Assembly (NCBI GenBank): GCA_038246575.1
Contig: JBBRVU010000151.1
Coordinates: 1-10,580, forward strand
Direction of reading: 5' to 3'
Length of the DNA: 10,580 nucleotides
DNA from: JACCUZ01 sp038246575
Lineage (GTDB): Bacteria > Actinomycetota > Actinomycetes > JACCUZ01
A program made the translations under genes and the position numbers. The notes beneath the pieces were generated by a model. It was not told the DNA's origin, ran no database searches, and saw nothing but the letters and a program-made list of their open reading frames with translations. Below are positions 1 to 6,403 of this stretch, one piece after another. Every line of letters starts with the position of its first letter. Position 1 is the stretch's first letter.

Positions 1-186
1 GACCTCGCTGACGTAGAAGGTGCCGGCGTCCCGGTCCACGCCGATCCCCTCGAACTTCGACCCGCCCGCATCCCCGGCGAGGGTGTAGGTGTCCGGGCGT
101 CCAGCGTCGTGGGCTTGCGCGGGCTGGATCACGACGACCATCAGTGGGGCGGCGAGCGCCAGCGACGCCCAGCGGGTCAAAGCCAT
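1..186 (-). CDS. Secreted protein, N-terminal part; probable SMP-30/gluconolactonase-like beta-propeller (cut by window edge)
   Basis: Only the first 62 codons are present; the gene runs off the left edge. The start is ATG at 186, preceded by a clear GGAGG (193-197) with 6-nt spacing. Residues 1-25 form a Sec-type signal peptide: one Arg near the N-terminus, a hydrophobic core (about 7-20), and an AQA cleavage site before His26. The mature start reads into GDAGGSKFEGIGVDRDAGTFYVSE (residues 34-57 approximately), in particular the FEGIGVDRDAGTFYV pattern, which resembles the first blade of SMP-30/gluconolactonase/LRE-type six-bladed propellers. The export call is firm; the propeller family is inferred from one blade. 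It is divergent from the sensor kinase gene and shares a 161-bp intergenic region with it. Confidence 0.6.
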   Translation of the reverse strand, partial: MALTRWASLALAAPLMVVVIQPAQAHDAGRPDTYTLAGDAGGSKFEGIGVDRDAGTFYVSEV

Positions 187-347
187 GGGAAACCTCCGTG
201 TGTCGGAACTCGGTCCGCCCATCCTTTGCCCGGCGGCAGCGGCCGGCATCAAGCATCTGTCGATGGTTCGGTGGCGACCTGGATACCCATCAGATAGCCA
301 GATGGATGATGCGATCCCATGGTCTGCCGTCGTAGCCTCGGCAGGCC

Positions 348-1562
348 ATGGACCCCACCGACCCCGCCGTCGACGAGCCCGGAATCCTGGCGGGCGTCGC
401 TCGGCTGGAGACGTGGCTCCACCTCGCGTTCCTGGCGCTGACGACCGCGTCCGCGGCCCGCTACGTGGACGGGCACGGGCTGGGCGGGCGCACCGAATGG
501 GTCCTGGGAGGTGCCGTCCTGCTCCTCGTCGTCTACGCCGCCTACCCGACAGGGCGGCCATGGAGCGGGATCGTGCGGCACGGCATCCTGTGGTGCGCGG
601 CGCTCGTCGCGACCTGGTTCGCCCTGGTGCTCCTCGCCCCGTCCTTCTCCTGGGTCGCAGTGCCGTTGGCGTTCGTCGCGCTTCGGGTGCTCCCCTTCGC
701 GGCCGCCGGTGCCGTGGTCACCGGGATGACCGTCACGGTCGTCGTCACGTGGACCAGGATGCTCGGCGAGCTGGACCCGACTCTCGTGCTGGGGCCGGTG
801 TGCATCGCCGGTCTTGCCGTGCTCTCCTACCGCGCGCTCGACCGGGACGCGATGGTGCGCCGTCGACTCGTCGACGACGTCCAGCAGGCGCAAGGGGAGC
901 TCGCCAGGGCGCAGCACGCCGCAGGGGCCCTGGCCGAGAGGGCCCGGCTGTCCCGGGAGATCCACGACTCCGTGGCGCAGGGGCTCTCGAGCATCAACCT
1001 GCTGCTGCAGGCTGCCGGGCAGGAGTGGACCAGCCGCCCGGACGCCGCCCGGGAGCACGTCGGGCAGGCGGCCCGCACCGCTCGCGACGGCCTCGACGAG
1101 GTCCGTCGAGTGGTGCGGGACCTGGCGCCGGCAGAGCTGCCCGTGGCGGGAGCCGCGGACGACCTCCCGGAGGCGCTGCAACGGGCCTGCCAACAGGCGG
1201 CTCTGCACAGCGTGACCCGAGTCGAACTGCGAGTCCACGGTGAGCAGATGGCCCTGCCGGCCGACATCGCCACGGCGCTGTTGCGTACCGCGAAAGGCGC
1301 GCTCGCCAACGTCGTGGAGCACTCGGGCGCGTCGACGGCGACCGTGTCCCTGACGTACCAGCCGGGTTCGGTGTCACTGGACGTGCGCGACGACGGAGCC
1401 GGCTTCGACCCGAGGCGCGCTGTCCGCCGACCCGGCCGAGGCTATGGGCTCACCGGCATACGGAGCCGGGTGGAGGGCTACGGCGGGAGGCTCGTGGTGG
1501 AGTCCAGTCCCGGCGAGGGCACCGCGCTCGCGGTCTGCATCCCCTTGGCAGGCGACGCATGA
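348..1562 (+). CDS. NarL-family sensor histidine kinase (HisKA_3 + HATPase_c), membrane-bound
   Basis: 404 aa. The N-terminal third is a membrane sensor with about five or six hydrophobic spans (roughly 24-40, 50-66, 78-98, 103-135 as one or two passes, and 146-164) and no recognisable extracellular domain, so it may sense an intramembrane or envelope signal. A short coiled linker (about 170-200) leads to the HisKA_3 dimerisation domain, REIHDSVAQGLSSI, with phospho-acceptor His206. The ATPase domain has the N-box around Asn321 (GALANVVEHSGAS), the G1 box DDGAGFD (348-354) and the G2 box GYGLTGIRSR (365-374). All catalytic landmarks are present, so it should be active. The stop overlaps the start of the response regulator (ATGA), giving a coupled pair. 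No strong ribosome site precedes ATG 348, only GGCAGG close to the start, so the start is less certain than the frame. The signal and targets are unknown. Confidence 0.93.
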   Translation: MDPTDPAVDEPGILAGVARLETWLHLAFLALTTASAARYVDGHGLGGRTEWVLGGAVLLLVVYAAYPTGRPWSGIVRHGILWCAALVATWFALVLLAPSFSWVAVPLAFVALRVLPFAAAGAVVTGMTVTVVVTWTRMLGELDPTLVLGPVCIAGLAVLSYRALDRDAMVRRRLVDDVQQAQGELARAQHAAGALAERARLSREIHDSVAQGLSSINLLLQAAGQEWTSRPDAAREHVGQAARTARDGLDEVRRVVRDLAPAELPVAGAADDLPEALQRACQQAALHSVTRVELRVHGEQMALPADIATALLRTAKGALANVVEHSGASTATVSLTYQPGSVSLDVRDDGAGFDPRRAVRRPGRGYGLTGIRSRVEGYGGRLVVESSPGEGTALAVCIPLAGDA

Positions 1563-2200
1563 GCGGGGCCGACGCCGATGTACGAGTGGTGCTGGTGGAC
1601 GACCATCCGGTCGTTCGTGCCGGGATTCGCGCCCTGCTGGAGGGACAGCCGGACCTGACCGTCGTGGGGGAGGCCGCCGACGGGCCGAGTGCTGTGGACG
1701 TCGTCCGGCGCACACGACCGGACGTGGTGCTGATGGACCTCAACCTCGGGCAGGGGGAGGGTGGGGCGGAGACGACGGCACGACTGCGCAGTCTGAGCGA
1801 GCCGCCGTACGTCCTGGTGCTGACCACGTACGACACCGAGGCAGACATCCTCGCCGCGATCGACGCCGGGGCCTCGGGGTACCTGCTCAAGGACGCGCCA
1901 CCCGAAGAGCTGTTCCGAGCGGTGCGCGGAACGGCACGCGGTGACACCGTGCTGGCACCGGCCGTCGCCGCGACGTTGGTGCGTCGGTCGAGCTCGCCAG
2001 GCCCCGTCCTCACCGTCCGCGAGGTCGAGATCCTCGAGCTGCTGGCCGAAGGTCTCGCCAACAAGGACATGGCCCGCCGCCTGCTCGTCAGCGAGGCCAC
2101 CGTGAAGTCCCACCTCACCCACATCTACGGCAAGCTCGGCGTCGACAGCCGGGCCGGTGCCGTCGCCAAGGCCATCGAGCAACGCGTCATCCGAGCCTGA
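1559..2200 (+). CDS. LuxR/NarL-family response regulator
   Basis: 213 aa, the normal length for this family. The receiver domain (about 8-125) has the acidic pocket Asp14/Asp15 (VDDHP), phospho-acceptor Asp60 (VVLMDLNLG), Thr89/Thr90 (LTTYD) and the conserved Lys111 (GYLLKDAPPEE). The C-terminal GerE-type helix-turn-helix (about 147-210) reads LTVREVEILELLAEGLANK, then SEATVKSHLTHIYGKLGV, which is the canonical LuxR recognition-helix region. It starts inside the stop of the upstream kinase (ATGA, 4-nt overlap), so the two are translated together and form a cognate pair. After the stop only 57 bp separates it from the convergent reductase gene, and that gap holds a small hairpin. The target genes cannot be read from this window; autoregulation or control of the divergent secreted protein is possible but unshown. 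Confidence 0.95.
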   Translation: MSGADADVRVVLVDDHPVVRAGIRALLEGQPDLTVVGEAADGPSAVDVVRRTRPDVVLMDLNLGQGEGGAETTARLRSLSEPPYVLVLTTYDTEADILAAIDAGASGYLLKDAPPEELFRAVRGTARGDTVLAPAVAATLVRRSSSPGPVLTVREVEILELLAEGLANKDMARRLLVSEATVKSHLTHIYGKLGVDSRAGAVAKAIEQRVIRA

Positions 2201-2206
2201 TCTCGC

Positions 2207-2224
2207 CCTCACAGCATGGTGAGG
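2207..2224. terminator. Weak bidirectional hairpin between convergent genes
   Basis: CCTCAC (2207-2212) and GTGAGG (2219-2224) form a perfect 6-bp stem with a 6-nt loop, 6 nt after the response-regulator stop and about 33 nt past the stop of the convergent reductase. There is no T-run on either side, so it is at best a weak or I-shaped terminator. Its placement between two convergent stops is the main support. Confidence 0.35.
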
Positions 2225-2257
2225 ACAACCGCGGTGCTGCTCGGAGTGTCTCGCCCG

Positions 2258-3476
2258 CTAGACCACATCCAGCGTGAGGTCGGGATCAGCCAGCCGCCGC
2301 GGATCGACCCGGCGCCCCGATTCGATGAGGCCCTCGATGTCCGCGACGACGTCCCACACATTCGCGTTCATGCCGGCCAGAACGCGTCCGTCGGCGAGCC
2401 AGAACGCCAGGAACTCCCGGCGTGCGACGTCGCCGCGGAGAACAACGCGGTCGTAACCCCCCTTGCCGATGTAGCCGGTGCACTCCATGCCGAGGTCGTA
2501 CTGATCGGTGAAGAAGTAGGGCAACCGATCGAACACGGCGTCCTGGCCGAGCATCACCCTGGCGGCGACCGCGCCCTGGCGGCGCGCGTTGGCCCAGTGC
2601 TCGACGCGCACGTGGCGGTTGAGCCGGGGCGTGAACGTGTCCGCGACGTCACCGGCGGCGTAGACGACAGGGTCGGAGGTGCGCAGATGCTCGTCCACGG
2701 TGATCCCGTTCCTCACGTCGAGACCGGCATCGGCGGCGAGCTCGACGTTGGGCGTGATGCCGACACCGACCAGGACCAGGTCGGCCGCGAGCTCGGTGCC
2801 GTCGGCCAGCCGCACGCCGGTGACGGCGCCGCCGCGCCCGAGCAGCTCGACGACCTGCACCCCGCAGCGCAGGTCCACGCCGTGCGCGCGGTGCAGGTCG
2901 GCGAACACCTGGGCGACATCGGGGCCGAGGACCCGCTGCAGCGGCAGCGCTCCCGCCTCGAGCAGGGTCACCGGCAGGTCCTTCGCGCGCGCGGCGGCAG
3001 TCGTCTCGAGGCCGATCCATCCGCCCCCGATGACCACCACGCGCCGAGCGTGGTCGAGCGCGGCGTGGATGCGCTCGCTGTCGGCCAGGGTGCGTAGGTA
3101 GAGCACGCCGTCGAGGTCAGCGCCCGGCAGCGCCAGTCGCCGTGGCGTCGACCCGGTCGCCAGCAGCACGGCGTCGTAGGGGTTCGGCGGTGCCGTCGGC
3201 GAGGGTCACCTGCTGGGCCGCCCGGTCGAGGCGGGTGACCCGGCTGCCGAGGCGTAGCTCGACATCGTGCTCCCGGTACCACCCGGCCGGATGGACGAAG
3301 ACCGTCTCCCGCAGAGATCTGCCCTGCAGGAACTCCTTCGACAGCGGCGGTCTCTCGTAGGGCCGCTCGACCTCCTCGCCGGCAAGCACGATCCGGCCGG
3401 TGAAGCCCTCCTGGCGCAGCGTCGAGGCGGCGGTCGCGGCGGCAAGCCCCCCTCCGACGAGCACGATGCCTTTCAT
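2258..3476 (-). pseudogene. Ferredoxin/rubredoxin reductase-like FAD-NADH oxidoreductase, interrupted by a one-base frameshift
   Basis: Two adjacent frames together make one complete family member of 405 aa. From ATG 3476: residues 1-99 with the FAD-binding VLVGGGLAAATAA and PYERPPLSKEFL (39-50). Then, after a frame change at the C-run opposite 3179-3182: YDAVLLATGSTPRRL, the NAD-binding VVVIGGGWIGLE (about 150-155), the second FAD motif VVYAAGDVAD (272-279), and a C-terminal reductase domain ending at 2258. The total is 1219 nt; removing one C restores 406 exact codons. As written, the first frame would give only about 119 aa. This family passes electrons from NAD(P)H to a ferredoxin or rubredoxin that feeds oxygenases or P450s, but no ferredoxin gene is nearby. 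Its ATG overlaps the folE stop (ATGA), making it the third gene of the doxX-like/folE operon. Either the gene is recently broken or the base is a sequencing error. Confidence 0.88.
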
Positions 3477-4159
3477 CGCAGCTCATCGCCGCGGCGACGG
3501 CCCTCGGCGAGCGCGAAGAACTCGGCACGTGATCTGGCGTCGTCCCGCAGCAGCCCGTGCACGGCGGAAGTGACGGTGCTGGAACCACGGGCCTGCGCCC
3601 CGCGCAACGTCATGCACAGGTGCTCCGCCTCGAGCACGACCCCGACGCCGCGCGGCGCAAGGTTGGCCTGCAGCCAGTCGGCGACCTGCTGTGTGAGCCG
3701 CTCCTGCATCTGCGGGCGCCGGGCGAACATCTCGACAACGCGCGCCAGCTTCGACAACCCCAGGATCCGTCCGCCCGGCAGGTAGCCGACGTGCGCGACG
3801 CCGACGACAGGCAGCAAGTGATGCTCGCAGACCGAGTGCACCGGGATGGCGCGGGCGAGCACCAGCTCGTCGTACCTCTCTTCGTTGGGGAAGGTGGTGA
3901 GCTCGAAGGGCCGCGGTGCGAACAGCTCGGCGTAGGCACGGGCCATCCGACCCGGCGTCCCGCGCAGGCCCTCCGACTCCAGCGGGACGCCCAGGGCGGT
4001 GAGGAACGCGGCCGCCGCCTGCTCAGCCGCGGCGAGGTCCGTGGCCGCGGGTTCGGGCAGCACTCGCAGCGGCGGACGCCATGACTCGGGCCCGGCAACC
4101 TCATAGTCGGCCACAGTCGCCGGGTTGCCGCCGTTCAGCTCGTGGCCGGGCGCGCTCAC
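3473..4159 (-). CDS. folE: GTP cyclohydrolase I
   Basis: 228 aa. It converts GTP to 7,8-dihydroneopterin triphosphate, the first step of tetrahydrofolate (or other pterin) synthesis, in the cytoplasm as a toroidal multimer. The signature blocks are intact: VHSVCEHHLLPVVGVAHVGYLP (about 107-128), with zinc ligands Cys111 and His114 and catalytic His113; GLSKLARVVEMFARRPQMQE (134-153); and EAEHLCMTLRGAQARGSSTVTS (177-198), with the third zinc ligand Cys182. The N-terminal about 30 residues are extra and variable. The start is GTG at 4159, overlapping the TGA of the upstream DoxX-like gene (GTGA) with no good ribosome site, so translation is probably coupled. It is not beside folP, folB or folK, which suggests a second, condition-specific folE copy or a pterin role tied to the neighbouring membrane protein and reductase. 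That role is inference. Confidence 0.96.
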   Translation of the reverse strand: MSAPGHELNGGNPATVADYEVAGPESWRPPLRVLPEPAATDLAAAEQAAAAFLTALGVPLESEGLRGTPGRMARAYAELFAPRPFELTTFPNEERYDELVLARAIPVHSVCEHHLLPVVGVAHVGYLPGGRILGLSKLARVVEMFARRPQMQERLTQQVADWLQANLAPRGVGVVLEAEHLCMTLRGAQARGSSTVTSAVHGLLRDDARSRAEFFALAEGRRRGDELR

Positions 4160-4608
4160 GACGCCGCGCCGCGAGCGGCCCGACGCGCGTGGATGGGCGG
4201 GAACAGCGCGGCGAGGCGAGCGAGGGCCAGAGCCGCGACGAGGAGGCCGAAGTCGCGCAGCGCCACGTCGTAGAAGTCCTGGACGAGCAACAGGTTGACG
4301 ATGATGCCGGCCAACCAGGCGCCCACGACGTACCCACCGATTCGCGGTCGCGCGGCCACGAGCAGACCGGCCACGATCTCCACGACGCCGACCGCCAGCA
4401 TGGCCTGGTGCGCCGTGCCGGGGATGACGTCGTTGAACTGCGGCGCGAGGTACTGCTCCCAGTCCGTCAGCACGCCGGCGAACTTGTCCAAGCCGAACAC
4501 GATCGGGGCGAGGGTGAAGGCCGTCCGCAGCAGCATGAAGGCCTGGTAAGCGGGCTGGGACCAGGCGGCGGGGCGGGTCGCTGGCCGGGGTCGGGTGGCG
4601 GTACTCAT
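4156..4608 (-). CDS. DoxX-like small integral membrane protein
   Basis: 150 aa. A basic, Pro/Arg-rich cytoplasmic N-terminus (1-18) is followed by four hydrophobic helices at about 22-40, 66-87, 91-111 and 118-137, and a basic tail, the usual DoxX/DoxD-type four-helix layout. The FGLDKFAGVL stretch (38-47) after helix 1, the buried Glu77 in helix 2 and the RDFGLL entry into helix 4 fit that superfamily. Members are linked to quinone or thiol redox chemistry and oxidative-stress complexes in the membrane, but many have no assigned reaction. The start is ATG 4608, with GGAGG at 4614-4618 and a 5-nt spacer. It is first in the operon, behind a good sigma-70-type promoter, and its stop overlaps the folE GTG. 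The subfamily assignment is moderate; the membrane topology is clear. Confidence 0.75.
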   Translation of the reverse strand: MSTATRPRPATRPAAWSQPAYQAFMLLRTAFTLAPIVFGLDKFAGVLTDWEQYLAPQFNDVIPGTAHQAMLAVGVVEIVAGLLVAARPRIGGYVVGAWLAGIIVNLLLVQDFYDVALRDFGLLVAALALARLAALFPPIHARRAARGAAS

Positions 4609-4622
4609 TGTTGCCTCCGGTT

Positions 4623-4637
4623 CTAAGGGATACTAAG
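4623..4637. promoter_or_regulatory. Candidate operator: two CTAAG repeats one helical turn apart
   Basis: CTAAG occurs at 4623-4627 and 4633-4637, 10 bp apart, at the expected start site of the operon promoter. In addition TTCTAA (4621-4626) is mirrored by TTAGAA (4683-4688), just before the regulator gene. Repeats on one face of the helix at the +1 region of a divergent promoter are where a local repressor would be expected to bind. The motifs are short and could be chance. Confidence 0.35.
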
Positions 4638-4641
4638 ATGC

Positions 4642-4670
4642 ACGCTAGACCGGGTTCGGTATTTGGTCAA
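4642..4670 (-). promoter_or_regulatory. Promoter of the doxX-like/folE/reductase operon
   Basis: On the minus strand, TTGACC (-35, 4665-4670) is followed by exactly 17 nt and TAGCGT (-10, 4642-4647). This is a near-consensus actinobacterial housekeeping promoter (TTGAC / TAnnnT). Transcription would start near 4635, leaving a leader of roughly 27 nt that contains the GGAGG site before ATG 4608. An ACCG-GGTT-CGGT mini-palindrome (4649-4660) lies in the spacer. Confidence 0.65.
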
Positions 4671-4696
4671 CAACTTTCTCCGTTAGAAGGCAGCCG

Positions 4697-5398
4697 ATGA
4701 CTTCCGAGGACTTCGCCAAACAGGTGGCGGGCGTGGCCGCGCTCGCCGAGCCGATACGCCGCGAGCTCTACCTGTATGTGGCCGCGAGCCCCGACGCTGT
4801 CAGCCGCGACGAGGCCGCGGCCGGGATCGACGTACCCCGGCACACGGCGAAGTTCCACCTGGACAAGCTGGTCGAGGAAGGGTTGCTCGAGACCGAGTTC
4901 CGCCGCCTGTCCGGCCGACAAGGCCCGGGCGCGGGAAGGCCCGCGAAGCTCTACCGCCGCTCGCTCGGCGAGGTGTCCGTCTCGCTCCCCGACCGCGACT
5001 ACGAGTTGGCGGGGCAGCTGATGGCGCAGGCGATCGAGGAGTCGACGCGCGACGGAGGGTCGGTCTTGGACTCCCTGCACCGGGTCGCCGCACTCCGCGG
5101 CGCAAAGGTGGGCGAGCAAACTCGCCAGATCGCCGGGGCGAGGCCGTCGCGGGAGCGGTTGCTCGCCGCGGCTTGCACCACTCTGGCGGACCACGGCTAC
5201 GAACCGCGGCGCCACGACCACACGGTCACGCTGGCCAACTGCCCGTTCCACGCGCTCGCCAGCGAGCACACCGAGCTCGTCTGCGGCATGAACCTGGCAC
5301 TCATCGGCGCCGTCGCAGCGCGCGCGGGTGACGGCCGCCTGAATGCGGAGCTGGCTCCGGCTCCGGACCGGTGCTGCGTGGTCCTCAGCGCCACGTGA
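4697..5398 (+). CDS. Winged-helix transcriptional regulator with Cys-rich C-terminus (ArsR-like/COG2345, SufR-resembling)
   Basis: 233 aa. The N-terminal winged helix (about 13-90) includes SRDEAAAGIDVPRHTAKFHL (helix-turn-helix), VEEGLLETEFRR (wing) and GPGAGRPAKLYRRS, a hallmark of the COG2345 group that includes SufR. The C-terminal domain carries Cys160, then NCPFHALASEHTELVCGMN (Cys182, Cys196) and DRCCVV (Cys226, Cys227). In SufR and related proteins, C-terminal cysteines of this kind hold an Fe-S cluster, so a cluster or thiol sensor is likely here by analogy. The start is ATG 4697 after AGAAGG with a 6-nt spacer. It is divergent from the doxX-like/folE/reductase operon with 88 bp between starts, so it most probably controls that operon and itself. 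The effector is unknown. It is convergent with the SDR gene, 46 bp away. Confidence 0.85.
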   Translation: MTSEDFAKQVAGVAALAEPIRRELYLYVAASPDAVSRDEAAAGIDVPRHTAKFHLDKLVEEGLLETEFRRLSGRQGPGAGRPAKLYRRSLGEVSVSLPDRDYELAGQLMAQAIEESTRDGGSVLDSLHRVAALRGAKVGEQTRQIAGARPSRERLLAAACTTLADHGYEPRRHDHTVTLANCPFHALASEHTELVCGMNLALIGAVAARAGDGRLNAELAPAPDRCCVVLSAT

Positions 5399-5444
5399 CC
5401 GCACGACGAGCGGAGACCGGCGCGAGCGATCAGGGCCGGGTTGA

Positions 5445-6227
5445 TCAGAGCACGGAGAGCATGCCGCCGTCGACGTAGACGAGCTGGCCGTTGACGAAGT
5501 CCGACGCCGGGCTGGCGAGGAAGAGCAGCGTGCCCACGAGGTCACCCACCTGACCCCAGCGCCCGGCGGGGGTCCGTTGGGCGACCCAGTCGCTGAAGTC
5601 GGGGTCGGCCACCAGCGGCGCCGTGAGCTCGGTCTCGACGTAGCCGGGGCCGAGCCCGTTCACCTGGATGCCAAAGGGGGCGAGGTCGGCGCACATGCCC
5701 TTGGTGAGCATCTTCAGCGCGCCCTTCGTGGCGGCGTACGCAGCGATCCCCGGCCGACTGGCCTCGCTCTGCAGCGAGCACACGGTGATGATCTTGCCGT
5801 GCCCCCGCGGAGCCATCCGGCGTCCGACCTCGCGGGCCACCAGAAAGGCGCTGGTCAGGTTCGTGTCGAGCAGCCGGTACCAGTCGGCGTCGTCGAACTC
5901 CAGAAAAGGCCGCCGGTGCTGACCGCCGGTGTTGCACACTGCGATGTCCAGCGGACCGACCGCCTCGTCAACCTGACGGACACCGTCGACCACCGCTGCG
6001 GGATCCGTGTTGTCGAACGCCACGGTGTGCACCGCGCCGCCCGATGCGTCGGCCACCGGTCGGAGCTGCTCAGCAGCAGCGTCGAGCGCGGCCGCGTCGC
6101 GGCCGTTGAGGACCACCGTGCATCCCGCCTCGAGCAGGCCGGTCGCCAGCGCCCGGCCGATGCCGCGACTGGAGCCGGTCACCAACGCCGTGCGGCCTGA
6201 CACGTCGAACAACGGATGGCTCGCCAT
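5445..6227 (-). CDS. SDR-family oxidoreductase, gluconate 5-dehydrogenase-like
   Basis: 260 aa, a classical short-chain dehydrogenase. The Rossmann motif TGSSRGIG lies at 17-24; the stabilising motif is CNTGG (98-102, in place of the usual NNAG); the catalytic set is Asn123, Ser151, Tyr164 and Lys168 (YAATK); and the C-terminus has the family's NGQLVYVDGGM. The opening FDVSGRTALVTGSSRGIG and VVLNGRD (38-44) are typical of gluconate 5-dehydrogenase (gluconate/5-ketogluconate interconversion with NAD(P)H), but related SDRs of other specificity share them, so the substrate is tentative. The start is ATG 6227 with AGAGAGG upstream at 6-nt spacing. It is a single-gene unit, divergent from the MmcQ-like gene. 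A palindrome at 6271-6283, about 44-56 nt upstream of the start, suggests local control. Confidence 0.85.
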   Translation of the reverse strand: MASHPLFDVSGRTALVTGSSRGIGRALATGLLEAGCTVVLNGRDAAALDAAAEQLRPVADASGGAVHTVAFDNTDPAAVVDGVRQVDEAVGPLDIAVCNTGGQHRRPFLEFDDADWYRLLDTNLTSAFLVAREVGRRMAPRGHGKIITVCSLQSEASRPGIAAYAATKGALKMLTKGMCADLAPFGIQVNGLGPGYVETELTAPLVADPDFSDWVAQRTPAGRWGQVGDLVGTLLFLASPASDFVNGQLVYVDGGMLSVL

Positions 6228-6259
6228 TGCCTGCCTCTCTGGTGGCGCCGCCGACAGCG

Positions 6260-6283
6260 GGTCGGTAGCCCCGACCGGGTCGG
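6260..6283. promoter_or_regulatory. Palindromic element upstream of the SDR gene
   Basis: CCGACC-G-GGTCGG (6271-6283) is a perfect 13-bp palindrome, and a further GGTCGG at 6260-6265 can pair with the same CCGACC arm. The half-site therefore occurs three times in alternating orientation. It lies 33-56 nt upstream of the SDR start, suiting a dimeric repressor operator. Alternatively, the two mutually exclusive hairpins could act in the leader RNA. Confidence 0.45.
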
Positions 6284-6337
6284 CTTGTTCCGCAGGGGCG
6301 GCGTCAGCATCCGGTCAAGGTGTCGGCGAACGAGTCG

Positions 6338-6343
6338 ATTATC
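6338..6343 (-). promoter_or_regulatory. Possible -10 element for the SDR gene
   Basis: The minus strand reads GATAAT, one mismatch from TATAAT and unusually AT-rich for this genome. A CGGACT-like -35 lies about 17 nt upstream. If used, the leader would be about 100 nt and would contain the palindrome at 6260-6283. The -35 is poor, so this is tentative. Confidence 0.3.
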
Positions 6344-6391
6344 CGGCGATGCTCGTCGAGAGTCCGTGCCGGAGTGCCGACTGTCTGGGAC

Positions 6392-6397
6392 TAGCGT
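6392..6397 (+). promoter_or_regulatory. -10 element for probable leaderless transcript of the MmcQ/YjbR gene
   Basis: TAGCGT, the same hexamer as in the doxX-like operon promoter, ends 6 nt before ATG 6404. No Shine-Dalgarno is present between them. This spacing places the transcript start at or next to the A of the start codon, the standard geometry for leaderless mRNAs in actinobacteria. The -35 region is not recognisable. Confidence 0.55.
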
Positions 6398-6403
6398 TCT
6401 TTC

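Noticed and set aside
287..305. CCATC/GATGG inverted repeat in the region between the secreted-protein and kinase genes
   Set aside because: It has only 5-bp arms with a 9-nt spacer and no clear promoter around it; not distinguishable from chance.
1293..1310. Gly instead of the conserved Glu in the kinase N-box (KGALAN rather than QEALTN)
   Set aside because: As I recall, GALAN is a common variant in actinobacterial NarL-type kinases; Asn321 and the G boxes are intact, so it does not indicate an inactive kinase.
249..1322. 357-codon minus-strand open frame
   Set aside because: It is antisense to the sensor kinase; the kinase frame has all H, N and G boxes, while this one has no motif.
2216..3097. 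293-codon plus-strand open frame
   Set aside because: It mirrors the ferredoxin-reductase-like gene, whose GxGxxG motifs are unmistakable on the minus strand.
5428..5446. GATCA/TGATC hairpin between the regulator and SDR stops
   Set aside because: The 5-bp AT-containing stem has no T-run and overlaps the SDR stop; too weak to call a terminator.
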